Below the pieces are notes generated by a model. That model was not told the DNA's origin. It did no database searches and saw only the letters and a program-made list of their open reading frames with translations. Shown here piece after piece: positions 8,901 through 17,626 of a stretch of 64,000 bases of DNA. The position numbers and the translations under genes were made by a program. The DNA is taken from NCBI GenBank assembly GCA_965216885.1, contig OZ244209.1, forward strand, positions 3,534,001 through 3,598,000, read 5' to 3'. Source of the DNA: CAYNJG01 sp965216885 (GTDB lineage: Bacteria > Planctomycetota > Planctomycetia > Pirellulales > Pirellulaceae). Each line of letters opens with the position of its first letter. Position 1 is the first letter of the stretch.

Positions 8901-11900
8901 ACAGGAAGCCGCGCGGCGAAACTTGAATGCCCTTCGAATGGCGAACATCGCATCTGGGATCTTGGGTTACGAGAGTGCGAATTGGGAATTCCCAACCAAT
9001 CATTTGCAAGATGGGCGTGGACCAGCCGATTTATTTTCCCCTGCAAGCGGCAATCAATATGGATGGCGAGTGGCGATCCTACCGTTCATGGGGGGAGAGA
9101 ATGAGGAGCTGTTCGACCAGATTGTATCTTTAGAACAGCAGATCTCTGCGACGCCAAGCAGTTCCTCATTGCGACAACAGCTCACGGACCTCCTGGACAG
9201 TACACCTGAGATTTACAAGGATTCAAGAAACTTCACCCCTGACGGTTACACGAACGTGAAGGGAGTCATTGGGCTAGACGCCGTAATTGCTCCGCACGGC
9301 CACGACGGAATAACGTGGGATGATGTTTTGGATCCATTCGCATCGACGCTAATGGCAGTCATGGCGCCTCCATCCAAAGCTCAGAGGTGGTGGGAGCCCG
9401 ACGGTTTTATTGCGGACGGAGGCGATCCAGAATCAGTTCCACCGGCAATCGACTTAGATTCGGAGTACTGGGCTGACGGCTTGGCTGTCCACCCAGATGA
9501 ACATGACTGCTATTCCGATGAGCTACTTTTTGGCGCCTTCGCTGCTGGTAATGTGCACGAGCTTCATAACAATACCTCCGTTGGATTCTACAATCTGATG
9601 GATCGGCGGGATCAAACTCTCGAAGACCATTTCGATCACTCCTACGATCACGGGGTTTGCTCAGGCTTCACCGCTTGGCAGCCCTCCGGTTATCATTACG
9701 ATACCACGCTGAGCAGGTCCAACGAGCTGGTGTTCCATGGCGGTGATATGGACTACGACAACAAGCTCGACAACTTTGATTTTGACGGGGGACCGTCGGA
9801 TTTGCCAATTCGTTTCCTCCAACTGCACAGTGGCATTGGTTACGACAGCGAATCACAACACGACGTTGTATTCAACTACGATTTGGCATCTACAAACATC
9901 GAAGACGTCCTGTCAAGTTCGACAAGTGCACCACAAATTCGAATTTGGCGGCAGGACTGGCATCAAACCCGGGATCCAGATACAAGTCTTGTTCAACCAG
10001 GTGAGGTGATCCCGCTGTCATCGGGCTTCAACCAATCAGTCTTTTATGTTGAAGGGGTGTTTCTCGGTGATGGCTCGGACGTCGTAATTGACGTCGAAAT
10101 TGGCCGGGCCGGCAGTTTCGTAGCCGACGATGGGAGCGTACCGTATGCTTTTCAGCTTGTCTTGGAAGCGAGGAACTTCGCCCCTACGAGCACAAGCAAT
10201 GCTGCTCTTCGGGGTAGGGTAGTCGAGGCCTACCATCAAGCGTACGGTATCGACGACGTGCTACTTCATTCTTTCTTCCAAACACAAGGCGACCTCGTCG
10301 TTGCCAACTTTCTGGAGGAATCTGGGTTCAGTACAAAGAATGATGTTGTACCGCCTCCGTTCTTGGACAACTTGTACGCCGCAGTTGGTACCAGTTTGGG
10401 TGTACACGAGCATGCCATCATTTACATCGACAGCGACAAACTGATCGAGCATGGTGAAGTTTGGGGGGCACTGCAACTCCGAAATCGGCTGTTTGAGGCT
10501 GTTGCCAAAGATATTGGACCACCGGGTACCCACATGAAGGGCTATATCGATGGTAGAATCACGGCAAATGACCCCGACTACGAATGGATTTGGGCTCAGT
10601 ACGAGGACAATGCATTCACCAAAGCCGCTCTTAGGACGTGGGGAAATCAGATCTCGAATGCCGCCGAGAATTTCACCGATGCCGCAGAAATCGCGATTTC
10701 GTTCACCGAGGTGGGGGACTTAGTCCTTACCGCGATCGTTCTCGCCGATCCGGAAGTTCCGGTTCTGGAAAAGATAGCAACAGCGGGCTTAGGCCTTCTG
10801 CCATTTGTACCATCCTCGCTTGGCAAGCACCTCGTCCGGCGGGTAGGTGGCGCAACTCAGCTCGCCGCTTCAACGCTTCACATCGACGAAGTAGCCAGTT
10901 TTTTTTGGACGAAACTCGACGACGGTCGATGGCAGCTTTTCGATAACGCCGCTGGCGTTATGCCCAATGGGTTGACGGCAGATAACCCCGTTGGAATGGT
11001 GGCGTGGAACATTGTTGAAGAAGGGGTAGAGGAGTCGGTAGAGCATGGCTTGGAAAAATGGTGTTTCACTGGTGAGACGTTGGTGCATACCCAGCGTGGT
11101 CCCGTTCGTTTCGACGAAGTCGAAACGACTGATCAAGTTAGAGCGTTTGATTTCTCTACGGGATCATGGAAGCTCCAAGAAGTCGAGCTGTTCCATAAGA
11201 ACGAATATCGCGGTCCAATATTCAACATAGAAACCGAGTCTGGGTCCAAAGTCAACGTGACTCCGCGCCACCCGTTCTGGGTCGTGGCTGGAGTTGATCT
11301 TATGTCACGCCGTCCCGCGCATGACCTACCGCCGGCTGAAGACGAAGGCGGAGCACTTTCTGGCCGGTGGGTCGACTCCGACTGTCTTGTGATTGGAGAT
11401 CGAATTCAAACCATCGCTGGTCACGCAGAAGCAATTGTCGCAATTGAAGAAACACTGGAAGACAAAGTCATCGTCTACAATCTGACAGTAGCCGATAATC
11501 CGTCTTACGCAGTTGGTTCTATTGGCATACTTGCACACAATACTTGGTGCGGCGTGATCAAAGCGTATTGGGAGGCCACTGGCGCGGGGAAGAATCTGGA
11601 GACTGTCAGAAATCAAGTGGCGGAAGCTTGGAACTTGTTGGCTGGCATGACACACGGACATCATATTGTCTGGCGAAAGGCAGCTGCTTGGTGGGACGAT
11701 GCCAACGGACGAGGAAAGATAAATGCCCTTTCCCAAGAGGTGCTTATGGTTGCTGGCGTCGACCGGTTGGTGTCCGAGGCGGACGCGCTGCAGAACATCG
11801 CCGACGGCACACCGCTCTACAACTTGTCCGTTGGCCCAAACAGCTTTGTGCATTCAGTTGACTATGCACGTTCCGTGTACGGATACCTTCAGAATGAAGG

Positions 11901-12183
11901 AGGTGAAGTCTTGACCCGCGCCAGGAACGCAGCTCGCGCCAAAGCTGCGGAGTTGTACGGGCTCGACCCGACCATGAAGGGCTACTATTCTATGAGCGAA
12001 ACGCAAATCGCAAGCATAAGGGCTGCCGTTGCGACTGAGCTAGCCGATGACCTCGATGACCTTCGTGCAACAATCCAGGAATCCCTTACAACGCTCAGGC
12101 AGTGGATAGAAACCGGACAAAAGACGCAGATACTGGAAAACAAAACAACTCTCAGTGTCGCTGCTTTGCAACTTTCAACCTAA
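5926..12183 (+). CDS. Giant secreted polymorphic toxin: export tag, four LamG domains, DUF1559-like region, Hint domain, HHI-motif C-terminus
   Basis: 2085 residues from GTG 5926, preceded by AGGAG at 7-nt spacing; the longer TTG start at 5902 lacks a site. Order: a basic N-terminus ending 'RVQPAEQRILLSG' (like the planctomycete LEPR-XLL tag); LamG/concanavalin-fold domains at about 38-262, 264-484, 519-742 and 745-975, joined by Gly-rich linkers; a DUF1559-like segment at about 992-1180 ('RRNLNALRMANIASGIL', 'YGWRVAILPFMGG'); a long unassigned region; a Hint domain at about 1713-1872 starting 'CFTGETLV' and ending 'ILAHN'; and a 213-residue tip with 'HGHHIVWRKAA' near 1910. Known: Hint domains in polymorphic toxins release the C-terminal effector; HHI motifs occur in HNH/AHH-type nucleases. 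The following Ank-SUFU gene fits the immunity role. The nuclease assignment of the tip is inferred from one motif. The tag and the upstream exporter suggest secretion. Confidence 0.85.
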   Translation: MSLRATKRRKKRRISSRVQPAEQRILLSGTSPQIVNASELEGYTDGVALYTFEDQAGTDSIGSYDGTPQNGASIVSDADHGYVLGIDADDDRLRIDDDVALRVGENDADFTVAFWVRLEEDTNGKFRLLAQKGDESLERTFAIWAHRDHNRVLYAASTSHHLNEQATSNTSLVLNEWTHLAYVKSGDKVNLYFNGVKDSSQINLGGATISNDGPIQIGGQVYNEPQFAGADASYNDFYVVDRALSTAELASLANKRVGSETADGYFDFNGGYLDVAGSGTSALDLTTADEFSIEVTIEADSHEYPGNGHPTEVLINKEDAYMMVIRDDTYQFALRGTNHSWGWVDTGIAPIVGQKTSLALVFSLSQGVGTAKFYIDGNLEGAWDSNSQPLIPSTNIANTYNGNLRIGNRTRDDHDQRFTGNIYDVRIWGKALTAAEVDAPLNTNDPDLIEAFLLDEVTHGGTITTGGVNGFVAGVNDTTGEITHHEGQSSSGGGGDQGGGGDQGGGGTSPSGLQLVHSSELEGYTDGVALYTFEDQAGTDSIGSHDGTTQNGASIVSDADHGYVLGIDADDDRLRIDDDVALRVGENDADFTVAFWVRLEEDTNGKFRLLAQKGDESLERTFAIWAHRDHNRVLYAASTSHHLNEQATSNTSLVLNEWTHLAYVKSGDKVNLYFNGVKDSSQINLGGATISNDGPIQIGGQVYNEPQFAGADASYNDFYVVDRALSTAELASLANKRVGTETAAASTGGDGYFEFSGGYLEVAGSGTSALDLTTANEFSIEVTLEADDDEFWASNGHPTEVLINKEDAYMMVIRDDTYQFALRGTNHSWGWIDTGIAPIVGQKTSLALVFSLSQGVGTAKFYIDGTLERTWDSNSQPLIPSTNIGNTYNANLRIGHRSHTSVDQRFTGKIYDVRIWGKALTAAEVDAPLNTNDPDLIEAFLLDEVTYGGTITTGGVNGFVASVNGATNEITHHDGLSSSGGSGAQGAALAAAQEAARRNLNALRMANIASGILGYESANWEFPTNHLQDGRGPADLFSPASGNQYGWRVAILPFMGGENEELFDQIVSLEQQISATPSSSSLRQQLTDLLDSTPEIYKDSRNFTPDGYTNVKGVIGLDAVIAPHGHDGITWDDVLDPFASTLMAVMAPPSKAQRWWEPDGFIADGGDPESVPPAIDLDSEYWADGLAVHPDEHDCYSDELLFGAFAAGNVHELHNNTSVGFYNLMDRRDQTLEDHFDHSYDHGVCSGFTAWQPSGYHYDTTLSRSNELVFHGGDMDYDNKLDNFDFDGGPSDLPIRFLQLHSGIGYDSESQHDVVFNYDLASTNIEDVLSSSTSAPQIRIWRQDWHQTRDPDTSLVQPGEVIPLSSGFNQSVFYVEGVFLGDGSDVVIDVEIGRAGSFVADDGSVPYAFQLVLEARNFAPTSTSNAALRGRVVEAYHQAYGIDDVLLHSFFQTQGDLVVANFLEESGFSTKNDVVPPPFLDNLYAAVGTSLGVHEHAIIYIDSDKLIEHGEVWGALQLRNRLFEAVAKDIGPPGTHMKGYIDGRITANDPDYEWIWAQYEDNAFTKAALRTWGNQISNAAENFTDAAEIAISFTEVGDLVLTAIVLADPEVPVLEKIATAGLGLLPFVPSSLGKHLVRRVGGATQLAASTLHIDEVASFFWTKLDDGRWQLFDNAAGVMPNGLTADNPVGMVAWNIVEEGVEESVEHGLEKWCFTGETLVHTQRGPVRFDEVETTDQVRAFDFSTGSWKLQEVELFHKNEYRGPIFNIETESGSKVNVTPRHPFWVVAGVDLMSRRPAHDLPPAEDEGGALSGRWVDSDCLVIGDRIQTIAGHAEAIVAIEETLEDKVIVYNLTVADNPSYAVGSIGILAHNTWCGVIKAYWEATGAGKNLETVRNQVAEAWNLLAGMTHGHHIVWRKAAAWWDDANGRGKINALSQEVLMVAGVDRLVSEADALQNIADGTPLYNLSVGPNSFVHSVDYARSVYGYLQNEGGEVLTRARNAARAKAAELYGLDPTMKGYYSMSETQIASIRAAVATELADDLDDLRATIQESLTTLRQWIETGQKTQILENKTTLSVAALQLST
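6037..8870 (+). repeat. In-frame tandem duplication of a 1443-bp LamG-pair unit
   Basis: The sequence beginning at 6037 recurs at 7480, an offset of exactly 1443 nt (481 codons). The first half of each unit (6037-6710 and 7480-8150) is almost identical. The second half has many synonymous and some non-synonymous differences, for example DFNGGYLDVAG versus EFSGGYLEVAG. The units are separated by a Gly-rich linker with a small internal repeat at 7400-7445 (two GGGGDQ copies). The uneven divergence points to gene conversion or a newer event affecting only the first half. Confidence 0.9.
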
Positions 12184-12197
12184 TCGGAATTGTCGTT

Positions 12198-13301
12198 ATG
12201 GAACTCAGTGAATTTAGAAAGCTTGCGCGGCGTCGGCACGAGGACCCGATACCATTCTCAAAATGTATCGAGACCACTGACCCGAAAGTGTTCGATCAAA
12301 TTGGTGCATTGAGATTTGCCGCTGTGCGAGACGACTTTGAATTAGTCAAGCAATTGGTGGAAGCCGGCTGTTCGGTTGACGCATTAGACAAGAATGGCTG
12401 TGCTGCCATCGAGTCGGCAGTACACAGTGGCAACGTGGAAATGACGGCATATCTGCTTTCGCATGGTGCGGACGTAAACAACCCTAGACACAGGCTACTG
12501 TTTTCAGCGGCCACAAATGGAAAGGGAATCGGCTTAACGCTCACAAAAATGCTTGTTCAGCACGGCGTGGATATCAACGCAACCTTTGATGCATGGGACA
12601 GTCAGAAGTCACCACTTGACTGGGCTGCGGGCGTTCCGGAAATCTTTGAGTATCTGCGAAGTGTTGGGGCCAAGTCGGCAACCGAAATCCTCGGAAGTGA
12701 GCAACCTCAGGTTTCCGCTGAATTGGATGATGTTGCGCGATTCATGACAAAGACGTATGGGCAGCTGGACCAAGATGTAATCCATGAGATTGTATCCGGC
12801 GAACCGCCCATTACGGTGCGCATGATACACCCGAATCAGGAATCCGAATGCATTACACTATTCACGTCGGGGATGAGTGCCTCGACGCTGAAGACGGCCG
12901 CTGGGGATGCTATTTGCGCCGAGCTGTTTTTGCAGTTGCCAGCGAAGTGGCCAATTACGGATCTCACTACTAAGGAAAATGCTTGGCCCGTTATCTGGCT
13001 GCAGAATATTGCGAGATATCCACATCAAAACAATGCCGAGCTCGCCCCGCACTTTATCGTTCACAATGACCATCAGCCGCTGCCCGGGACCACCTTCCAA
13101 GCGATATTAGTACTCGCCGAACACCTCGTCACTCGCGAAGACCATGAGAACATCAGTGTTTACCGATTGATGCCGCTGTATGCGGAAGAAGTAAAGCTAT
13201 TTGAGACCAGCGGGATCCAGGCCCTTTTATCGAGATTCGACAGCCAGAAAGTCAGCCCAGCCATCGATACGACCCGCAACAATGTGGCGGCTGCGCAGTA
13301 G
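12198..13301 (+). CDS. Ankyrin-repeat/SUFU-domain protein, probable immunity protein
   Basis: 367 residues from ATG 12198, 14 nt after the stop of the giant toxin; a longer frame from 12102 would run back into the toxin. Residues about 30-185 contain ankyrin repeats ('LRFAAVRDDFELVKQLVEAGCSVDALDKNGCAAIESAVHSGNVEMTAYLLSHGADVN' and one more degenerate unit). Residues about 195-350 match a SUFU (suppressor-of-fused) domain: 'MIHPNQESECITLFTSGMSA', 'AELFLQLPAKW', 'ARYPHQNNAELAPHFIV', 'QAILVLAEHL'. Known: SUFU-family proteins are recurrent immunity proteins of bacterial polymorphic toxins, and ankyrin repeats can be fused to them. Its placement directly behind the toxin tip supports that role here; direct neutralisation of the HHI-motif domain is an inference. 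Confidence 0.85.
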   Translation: MELSEFRKLARRRHEDPIPFSKCIETTDPKVFDQIGALRFAAVRDDFELVKQLVEAGCSVDALDKNGCAAIESAVHSGNVEMTAYLLSHGADVNNPRHRLLFSAATNGKGIGLTLTKMLVQHGVDINATFDAWDSQKSPLDWAAGVPEIFEYLRSVGAKSATEILGSEQPQVSAELDDVARFMTKTYGQLDQDVIHEIVSGEPPITVRMIHPNQESECITLFTSGMSASTLKTAAGDAICAELFLQLPAKWPITDLTTKENAWPVIWLQNIARYPHQNNAELAPHFIVHNDHQPLPGTTFQAILVLAEHLVTREDHENISVYRLMPLYAEEVKLFETSGIQALLSRFDSQKVSPAIDTTRNNVAAAQ

Positions 13302-13426
13302 ACGCGATCCCGGGCTAAACACGACGATCTGAATCGGTTCCGCTACCCGAAAAAGGGGCGTGCCATTGCGGATGGATCCGCACTTTATGCCGCCTCACGT
13401 TGGATACCGAACACGTTTCCGAGGAG
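13302..13426. other. Left flank of RAYT element copy 1
   Basis: This 125-nt stretch between the SUFU stop and the element holds no complete gene. A plus-strand frame is open up to the element border but shows no recognisable domain. If copy 1 had inserted simply, this would be the 5' part of the gene that resumes at 14786; no continuity of sequence character is evident. Confidence 0.3.
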
Positions 13427-13427
13427 G

Positions 13428-13622
13428 CACAAAACAGGGACACCCAATATTGAGCGCAACCCGAAGCTCCTCCATTGCCTGATTCGCAAACAGATTGCCT
13501 GCGACGCGGCGTCAAATGGACAGCACATCCACCGAATCGACCGCGACAACATCACGATCATCAAAGACGGCGCAGCAGCGAACGCAATCGTTACTCACTG
13601 GCCGTTCGAAGAAGAGTGCTGA
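13428..13622 (+). other. Conserved 65-codon open frame inside the RAYT element
   Basis: The frame is open from the left border to a TGA at 13620-13622 and is preserved in all three copies (18617-18811 and 24946-25140), with product ending 'DGAAANAIVTHWPFEEEC' and only one or two substitutions. It has no ATG of its own, so expression would need an alternative start (TTG or ATT codons are present) or fusion to a flanking gene. It could be a C-terminal fragment captured by the element, or chance; its function is unknown. Confidence 0.3.
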
Positions 13623-13623
13623 G

Positions 13624-14694
13624 CTACTCGGTACTCAACATCTGAGCACCGGGCCCGTGTAGATAGCCGACACCACGACGCGTCGCCTCCCGGGCGAGAC
13701 TATCCGCTTTGCCGGCGGCCCGCTTGAAGAGCTTGCCGAACTTCTTCACAAGGTCACACCACCCCTCGGAGTCCACACCCAACCGCACCAGAATCGGAGC
13801 CAGATGCGAGGGGATCGCGCCGCGTTTGTCGCGTCGCAACTGACGACCGGTCCAGTCGAGCAATTCCAGATACTCGACCAGCGACATCGAAAGAAAGCCC
13901 TTTAGGCTTGCCCGACGGTTCACCGGGCTCACGTCAGCCCCCACGGCGTCCGTCCGCTCATCAATCTCCAACGGGCTGAGCCAGCCACTGCGCGATCTGC
14001 GTCGACTGCGTTCCCAGGCATGCGTCTTCCTCGCCTTCGTTTGACGCTGGCCCAGATCATCGATGCGGTCTTTCGCTCCCGTAAACTTCGAATCCTCCGG
14101 AGTCTTCGCCATCGCCGCTCGAATGGGATTCAGGTCCACGTAGGCCGCACACGCAAGCAAAGAAGCCTCATCCAGAATCATCTGAGCCCGATATCGACCT
14201 TCCCAAAAGCGACCGGTACAGCGATCTTCGCGATTACTGCGTCGAGCGATATTCTCGGCCGTGCACCGCATCCACCAGCTCACATCCGACAATCGCAGCC
14301 GGATTTCCGCCAGCCGTTTCTTGTCGCCGGTAATCATGGAGATCTCGAAATCCTCGGGATCGGCAGGCGAGCCATCCTTTTCCCGTCGCTTGGGAAACAA
14401 CCTCAGCCAGCGTCTTGCGACCTGTTCATCGGACCATTCCCTGGCCACATCCGGTCGGCTGCGAAGGATCAGATGCAGGTGGTTGGACATAATGGTGTAG
14501 GTGAGGCAATCGATAGCAAAGACGCCGGCGAGAAACTCCAGACGTTGCCGAATCCATTCACGCCGATGCTCGAAAGACTGCCCACTCACAGGATCGTCGC
14601 CACAGAGATAGGCCCTGCGCACGCAGCGATTCACCAGATGCAGGATCTGCACTTCGTTTGGGTTGACGTATTCACCACGCGCCTGTCTGGGCAT
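13624..14694 (-). CDS. REP-associated tyrosine transposase (Y1/IS200-like), copy 1
   Basis: 356 residues. The N-terminal half is a Y1_Tnp domain: 'ILHLVNRCVRRAYLCGDD', the HUH metal motif within 'TIMSNHLHLIL' near residue 70, and a candidate catalytic tyrosine in 'AAYVDLNPIRAAM' near residue 190, a sequence highly typical of REP-associated transposases. An Arg/Lys-rich stretch near 230 and a C-terminal helical domain follow, making it longer than classical IS200 TnpA. Known: these enzymes cut and rejoin single-stranded DNA at hairpin ends. It starts with ATG 14694 ('MPRQARGEYVNPNEVQ'). It differs from the other two copies at only a few residues (copy 2 has ENIG for ENIA and GSIP for GAIP; copy 3 has VAKEW for VAREW). 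Confidence 0.9.
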   Translation of the reverse strand: MPRQARGEYVNPNEVQILHLVNRCVRRAYLCGDDPVSGQSFEHRREWIRQRLEFLAGVFAIDCLTYTIMSNHLHLILRSRPDVAREWSDEQVARRWLRLFPKRREKDGSPADPEDFEISMITGDKKRLAEIRLRLSDVSWWMRCTAENIARRSNREDRCTGRFWEGRYRAQMILDEASLLACAAYVDLNPIRAAMAKTPEDSKFTGAKDRIDDLGQRQTKARKTHAWERSRRRSRSGWLSPLEIDERTDAVGADVSPVNRRASLKGFLSMSLVEYLELLDWTGRQLRRDKRGAIPSHLAPILVRLGVDSEGWCDLVKKFGKLFKRAAGKADSLAREATRRGVGYLHGPGAQMLSTE

Positions 14695-14785
14695 GCTTTT
14701 CCTGCCTCCAGCTTAAAGAACCGTCAGAATCTAACCGGCAAGCGACGCGGCCGTCAAGCCAGACATTGGGTGTCCCGGTTAGGTT

Positions 14786-17079
14786 GATGGACGGATTTTG
14801 GCGGGTCGCAAAATTCGCCTGCAGATTCAACTGCTGCCGCGGCCAACCCTTTCGGGCTCACATCTGAAGATCTCAACCAATTCAACCATGATCGCCAGGT
14901 GTATCAGGCATCGCTTGAACTGGATGTGAAGTATGCGAGCGAGGCATGGGCATGGTTCGCCGACGAAGCCCTTTTTGCCGAAGACGACAGCTACCCTGAG
15001 TTCGAACAACGAGTTCAGGCAGTCGAGAACCTGATTCCACAAATAGAAGCCGAGGTCGCGACCTTGGTGGATATGGCCCCAAGTACCCATTCGAAAGAGC
15101 AATATCTCGCGCAACTGCTCGCTGCCACTCAGTTGTACGATCTCTATCTGCATCGAACACTCGAAGCCAAGATCGTCGAGTCAAATTTCCAGGCCTACTT
15201 CTTCCGCGTTCGCCGAGGTGAAGATCTGTCGCAGCGACTTGCGGCGACGCCCTATCACTTTGACGGCCTGGATGTTGGACTTACGCAGTTGCAGTCAGCG
15301 CAGCACAATCACGCATTCAACAAAGTAAATGAGTCGTTGGAGAATTTGGACGGTGATCTGGAAACTGCCGAGGCCGCCATCTGGGCTTCTGCGATATCCG
15401 CAGGAGGTGCAGCTGGAGCTCTCTATCTGGCGTCAGCGTTGGCAGGCAGCTCCTTGGCCGTTACGGCAAGTGCCATCGCCAATAGCTCAATTGGGCAGGC
15501 GGCAGGGTGGGCCGTTGGTGTTGGAGTGCCTCTGAGCATCTACGAAGAAAATTACCAGGAAGGACTCAGGGGGTGGGAGCTTGCCGCAGCAACAGCAGCT
15601 GATGCCACAGGCTACACAACGACGATCCAGTCGTTCTTCCTGATCGATCCCACAAAAAATGAGGGCGAGGAGGGATACAAAGTAGAGCTTTCACCATTCG
15701 AGCGGGGAGCTGGCATGGTGCTTGGACCACTCGAGCTTGTGATGACGCTAACTGGTGCAGCGGTCGCCGTAAACAGCGGCGTCAAGACCGCGACACAAAT
15801 TGGGGAGACGGTCACCGTAAACATTACAGATGCGATAAAGGCATCTCAAAGGGCGAAGGCTTCAAAGCTGTTGAACGTCATAGATGACGTTTCGACTGGG
15901 CACGTCATCGAGTTCATCGACGACATCCCCGTCATTCGAACGGAAGTCAATGGGCAGAAGTTCACGGTCTCACTGAAAGGTGTTCCGCATCACGGCATCC
16001 TGGAAGTCAAAGATGAGGTGCGTACCCTTCTGACTTCGAATGAGTATTGCTTCGCTCGCGATACCCTTGTGTCGACGGAAACCGGCCTACGGCCAATCGG
16101 CGAGATCAAGCCCGGTGAAAAGGTCAAATCATACGACTTTGAAACCGGACAATGGATGCTTCGCCCCGTCACCGAGCGGATGGACAACAACTACACGGGC
16201 CCCGTACTGACGATAGAGGCCGGTAACTCGAAAATCGAGGCCACGATACATCATCCGTTCTGGGTTATCAAAGGCCACGAACTCAACCTCCGGCCGTCAC
16301 CGCGCAACTTCTCGCCAGATGAAGACCAAGGGCGATCGCTGCCTGGTAAGTGGGTCAATTCGCACGAACTCATGGTTGGCGACGTAATCGTAGCTAGCGA
16401 CGGTGAACGCTATCCAATTACGGCTATCTCTCAGCGTTACGAGACCGCATTTGCAGTTTCTAATCTCACCATTGGGGACCACCACAACTATGCGGCTGGC
16501 CCAAACTCTTTCTTGGTCCACAACGACTCTATCTGCGCCAACGGTGAATCATGGCTGCGAACCTTACTCGATGACGGCCACGCTTCTGTGGATGAAGTGC
16601 GGTCCGTGCTTTTCGACTGGCCCGAAGGGCAAGGTTTCGACAACGCGATTGAAGCATTTACACGGCTAGTACCTGATGTAAACGCAGCAGCCATGACCAA
16701 CGGGCATGATTATGAGCGCGCAATACGGGGGCTGTTCGGAGAGGCGTCATTTACGGAGAGGTCGTTCGACGCAGTGGTCGACGGACAAATCGTCAGTCGG
16801 GTGGCTGACAATGTCGCGGAGATTGGTGGCGTCAGAACCGCGTTTGAGGCAAAATGGACAGGTGGCTGGTCGAACTCTCCGTTTAACCCAAGTAGTAGCG
16901 TAGGGCAGCTGCCCTTTGCCGTTGAGGAGCAGCAACGCCTCCTTCAGCAAGCTTTTTCGTACTCTGAGGTGTTCGCGCACACCGTGTATCACACCAACAG
17001 TATTGATTTGTTGCAGCACTACTCTAATCTGTTCCTGCAAAACGGAATCACAAACATTACGTTCATATTGAAGACATGA
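14786..17079 (+). CDS. 5'-truncated Hint polymorphic toxin with restriction-endonuclease-like C-terminus
   Basis: The frame is open from just inside the element border (in-frame TGA at 14785-14787) through 'NSPADSTAAAANPFGLTSEDL', so coding sequence clearly precedes the first usable start (GTG 14899); the original N-terminus is lost. About 760 codons remain. A helical region is followed by a hydrophobic, membrane-interacting stretch (about 15390-15540), a Hint domain at 16048-16524 ('CFARDTLVSTETG' to 'SFLVHN') and a 183-residue tip. The tip carries 'RVADNVAEIGG...AFEAKW', which fits the D-(x)n-ExK core of PD-(D/E)xK nucleases. Known: Hint plus REase-fold tips are standard polymorphic-toxin architecture. 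The next gene overlaps the stop codon and is the likely immunity gene. Whether the truncated gene is expressed is unclear. Confidence 0.8.
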
Positions 17080-17447
17080 AAATGAACCATCAACGAGCAA
17101 TTCCGGGGCAAGAGGTTGAGGAAGGACGTGAATTCCTCTACGTGGAGTGTGGTGAGGAGGAGGGATACGAAACCAGCCAGGTAGCAAGCCGTGCGTTCAA
17201 TGCGGCGCCAGTGGAAGAGAGGCCCACTGCCGGCGGTGTCCTAGACGAGAGAGTCTTCATCACCGACTCCAATAGACGACGTTTCATGGGAATTTCGTAC
17301 CGTGGAGACATTCAAGCGTGGCGACGAGCAATTATAGGATTATGCAAAACCCAAGATCGTTCTTGGGGCCATGTTCAAGGTGACACGTTCATAGTGACTG
17401 GGGAAGAGCCGGTCCCATTTGGTTCATGTAGCATCGAATTTGTCTGA
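17076..17447 (+). CDS. Putative immunity protein of the Hint-REase toxin
   Basis: 123 residues, Glu-rich, predicted cytoplasmic with no signal or membrane helix. The ATG at 17076 overlaps the toxin stop codon (ATGA), and a second ATG sits at 17082. I do not recognise the family. 'TDSNRRRFMGISYRGDIQAWRRAIIGL' and 'FIVTGEEPVPFGSCSIEF' suggest a compact alpha/beta fold. The start-stop overlap with a toxin gene and the size are the grounds for calling it an immunity gene. Confidence 0.6.
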   Translation: MKMNHQRAIPGQEVEEGREFLYVECGEEEGYETSQVASRAFNAAPVEERPTAGGVLDERVFITDSNRRRFMGISYRGDIQAWRRAIIGLCKTQDRSWGHVQGDTFIVTGEEPVPFGSCSIEFV

Positions 17448-17626
17448 AAAGAGCTCAGTTGTGGGACGAGTGTGGGGAAGTTAGCGGGCCGAAGAATCAA
17501 AGAGGGCCCCTTTCTTGGATTGAGGTATTCGATACGTTTCGAGTTCATTGGATCGAACGTAGTAGGGAGCCGGGCCTAACCCCGCCAACAGACTCTAATT
17601 TCCAGCTAGAATAGGCAAGGCAGAAA

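Larger units (their letters stand above)
13427..14785 (-). mobile_element. REP-associated Y1-transposase element (RAYT type), copy 1, 1359 bp
   Basis: One of three copies of identical length in the window (also 18616-19974 and 24945-26303). Borders were set by where the copies stop matching: left GCACAAAACAGGGACACCC, right a TGGGTGTCCC followed by GTTAGGTT. The two ends therefore carry the imperfect inverted repeat GGGACACCCAAT. Contents: a transposase on the minus strand and a conserved 65-codon open frame on the plus strand (13428-13622) that converges with it, the two stops being separated by one base. No target-site duplication is seen, as expected for single-strand Y1 transposition. The right border cuts into a Hint-toxin gene. 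Confidence 0.85.

Noticed and set aside
12102..12197. Upstream start for the ankyrin-SUFU gene
   Set aside because: The extension lies inside the toxin coding sequence and has no ribosome-binding site.
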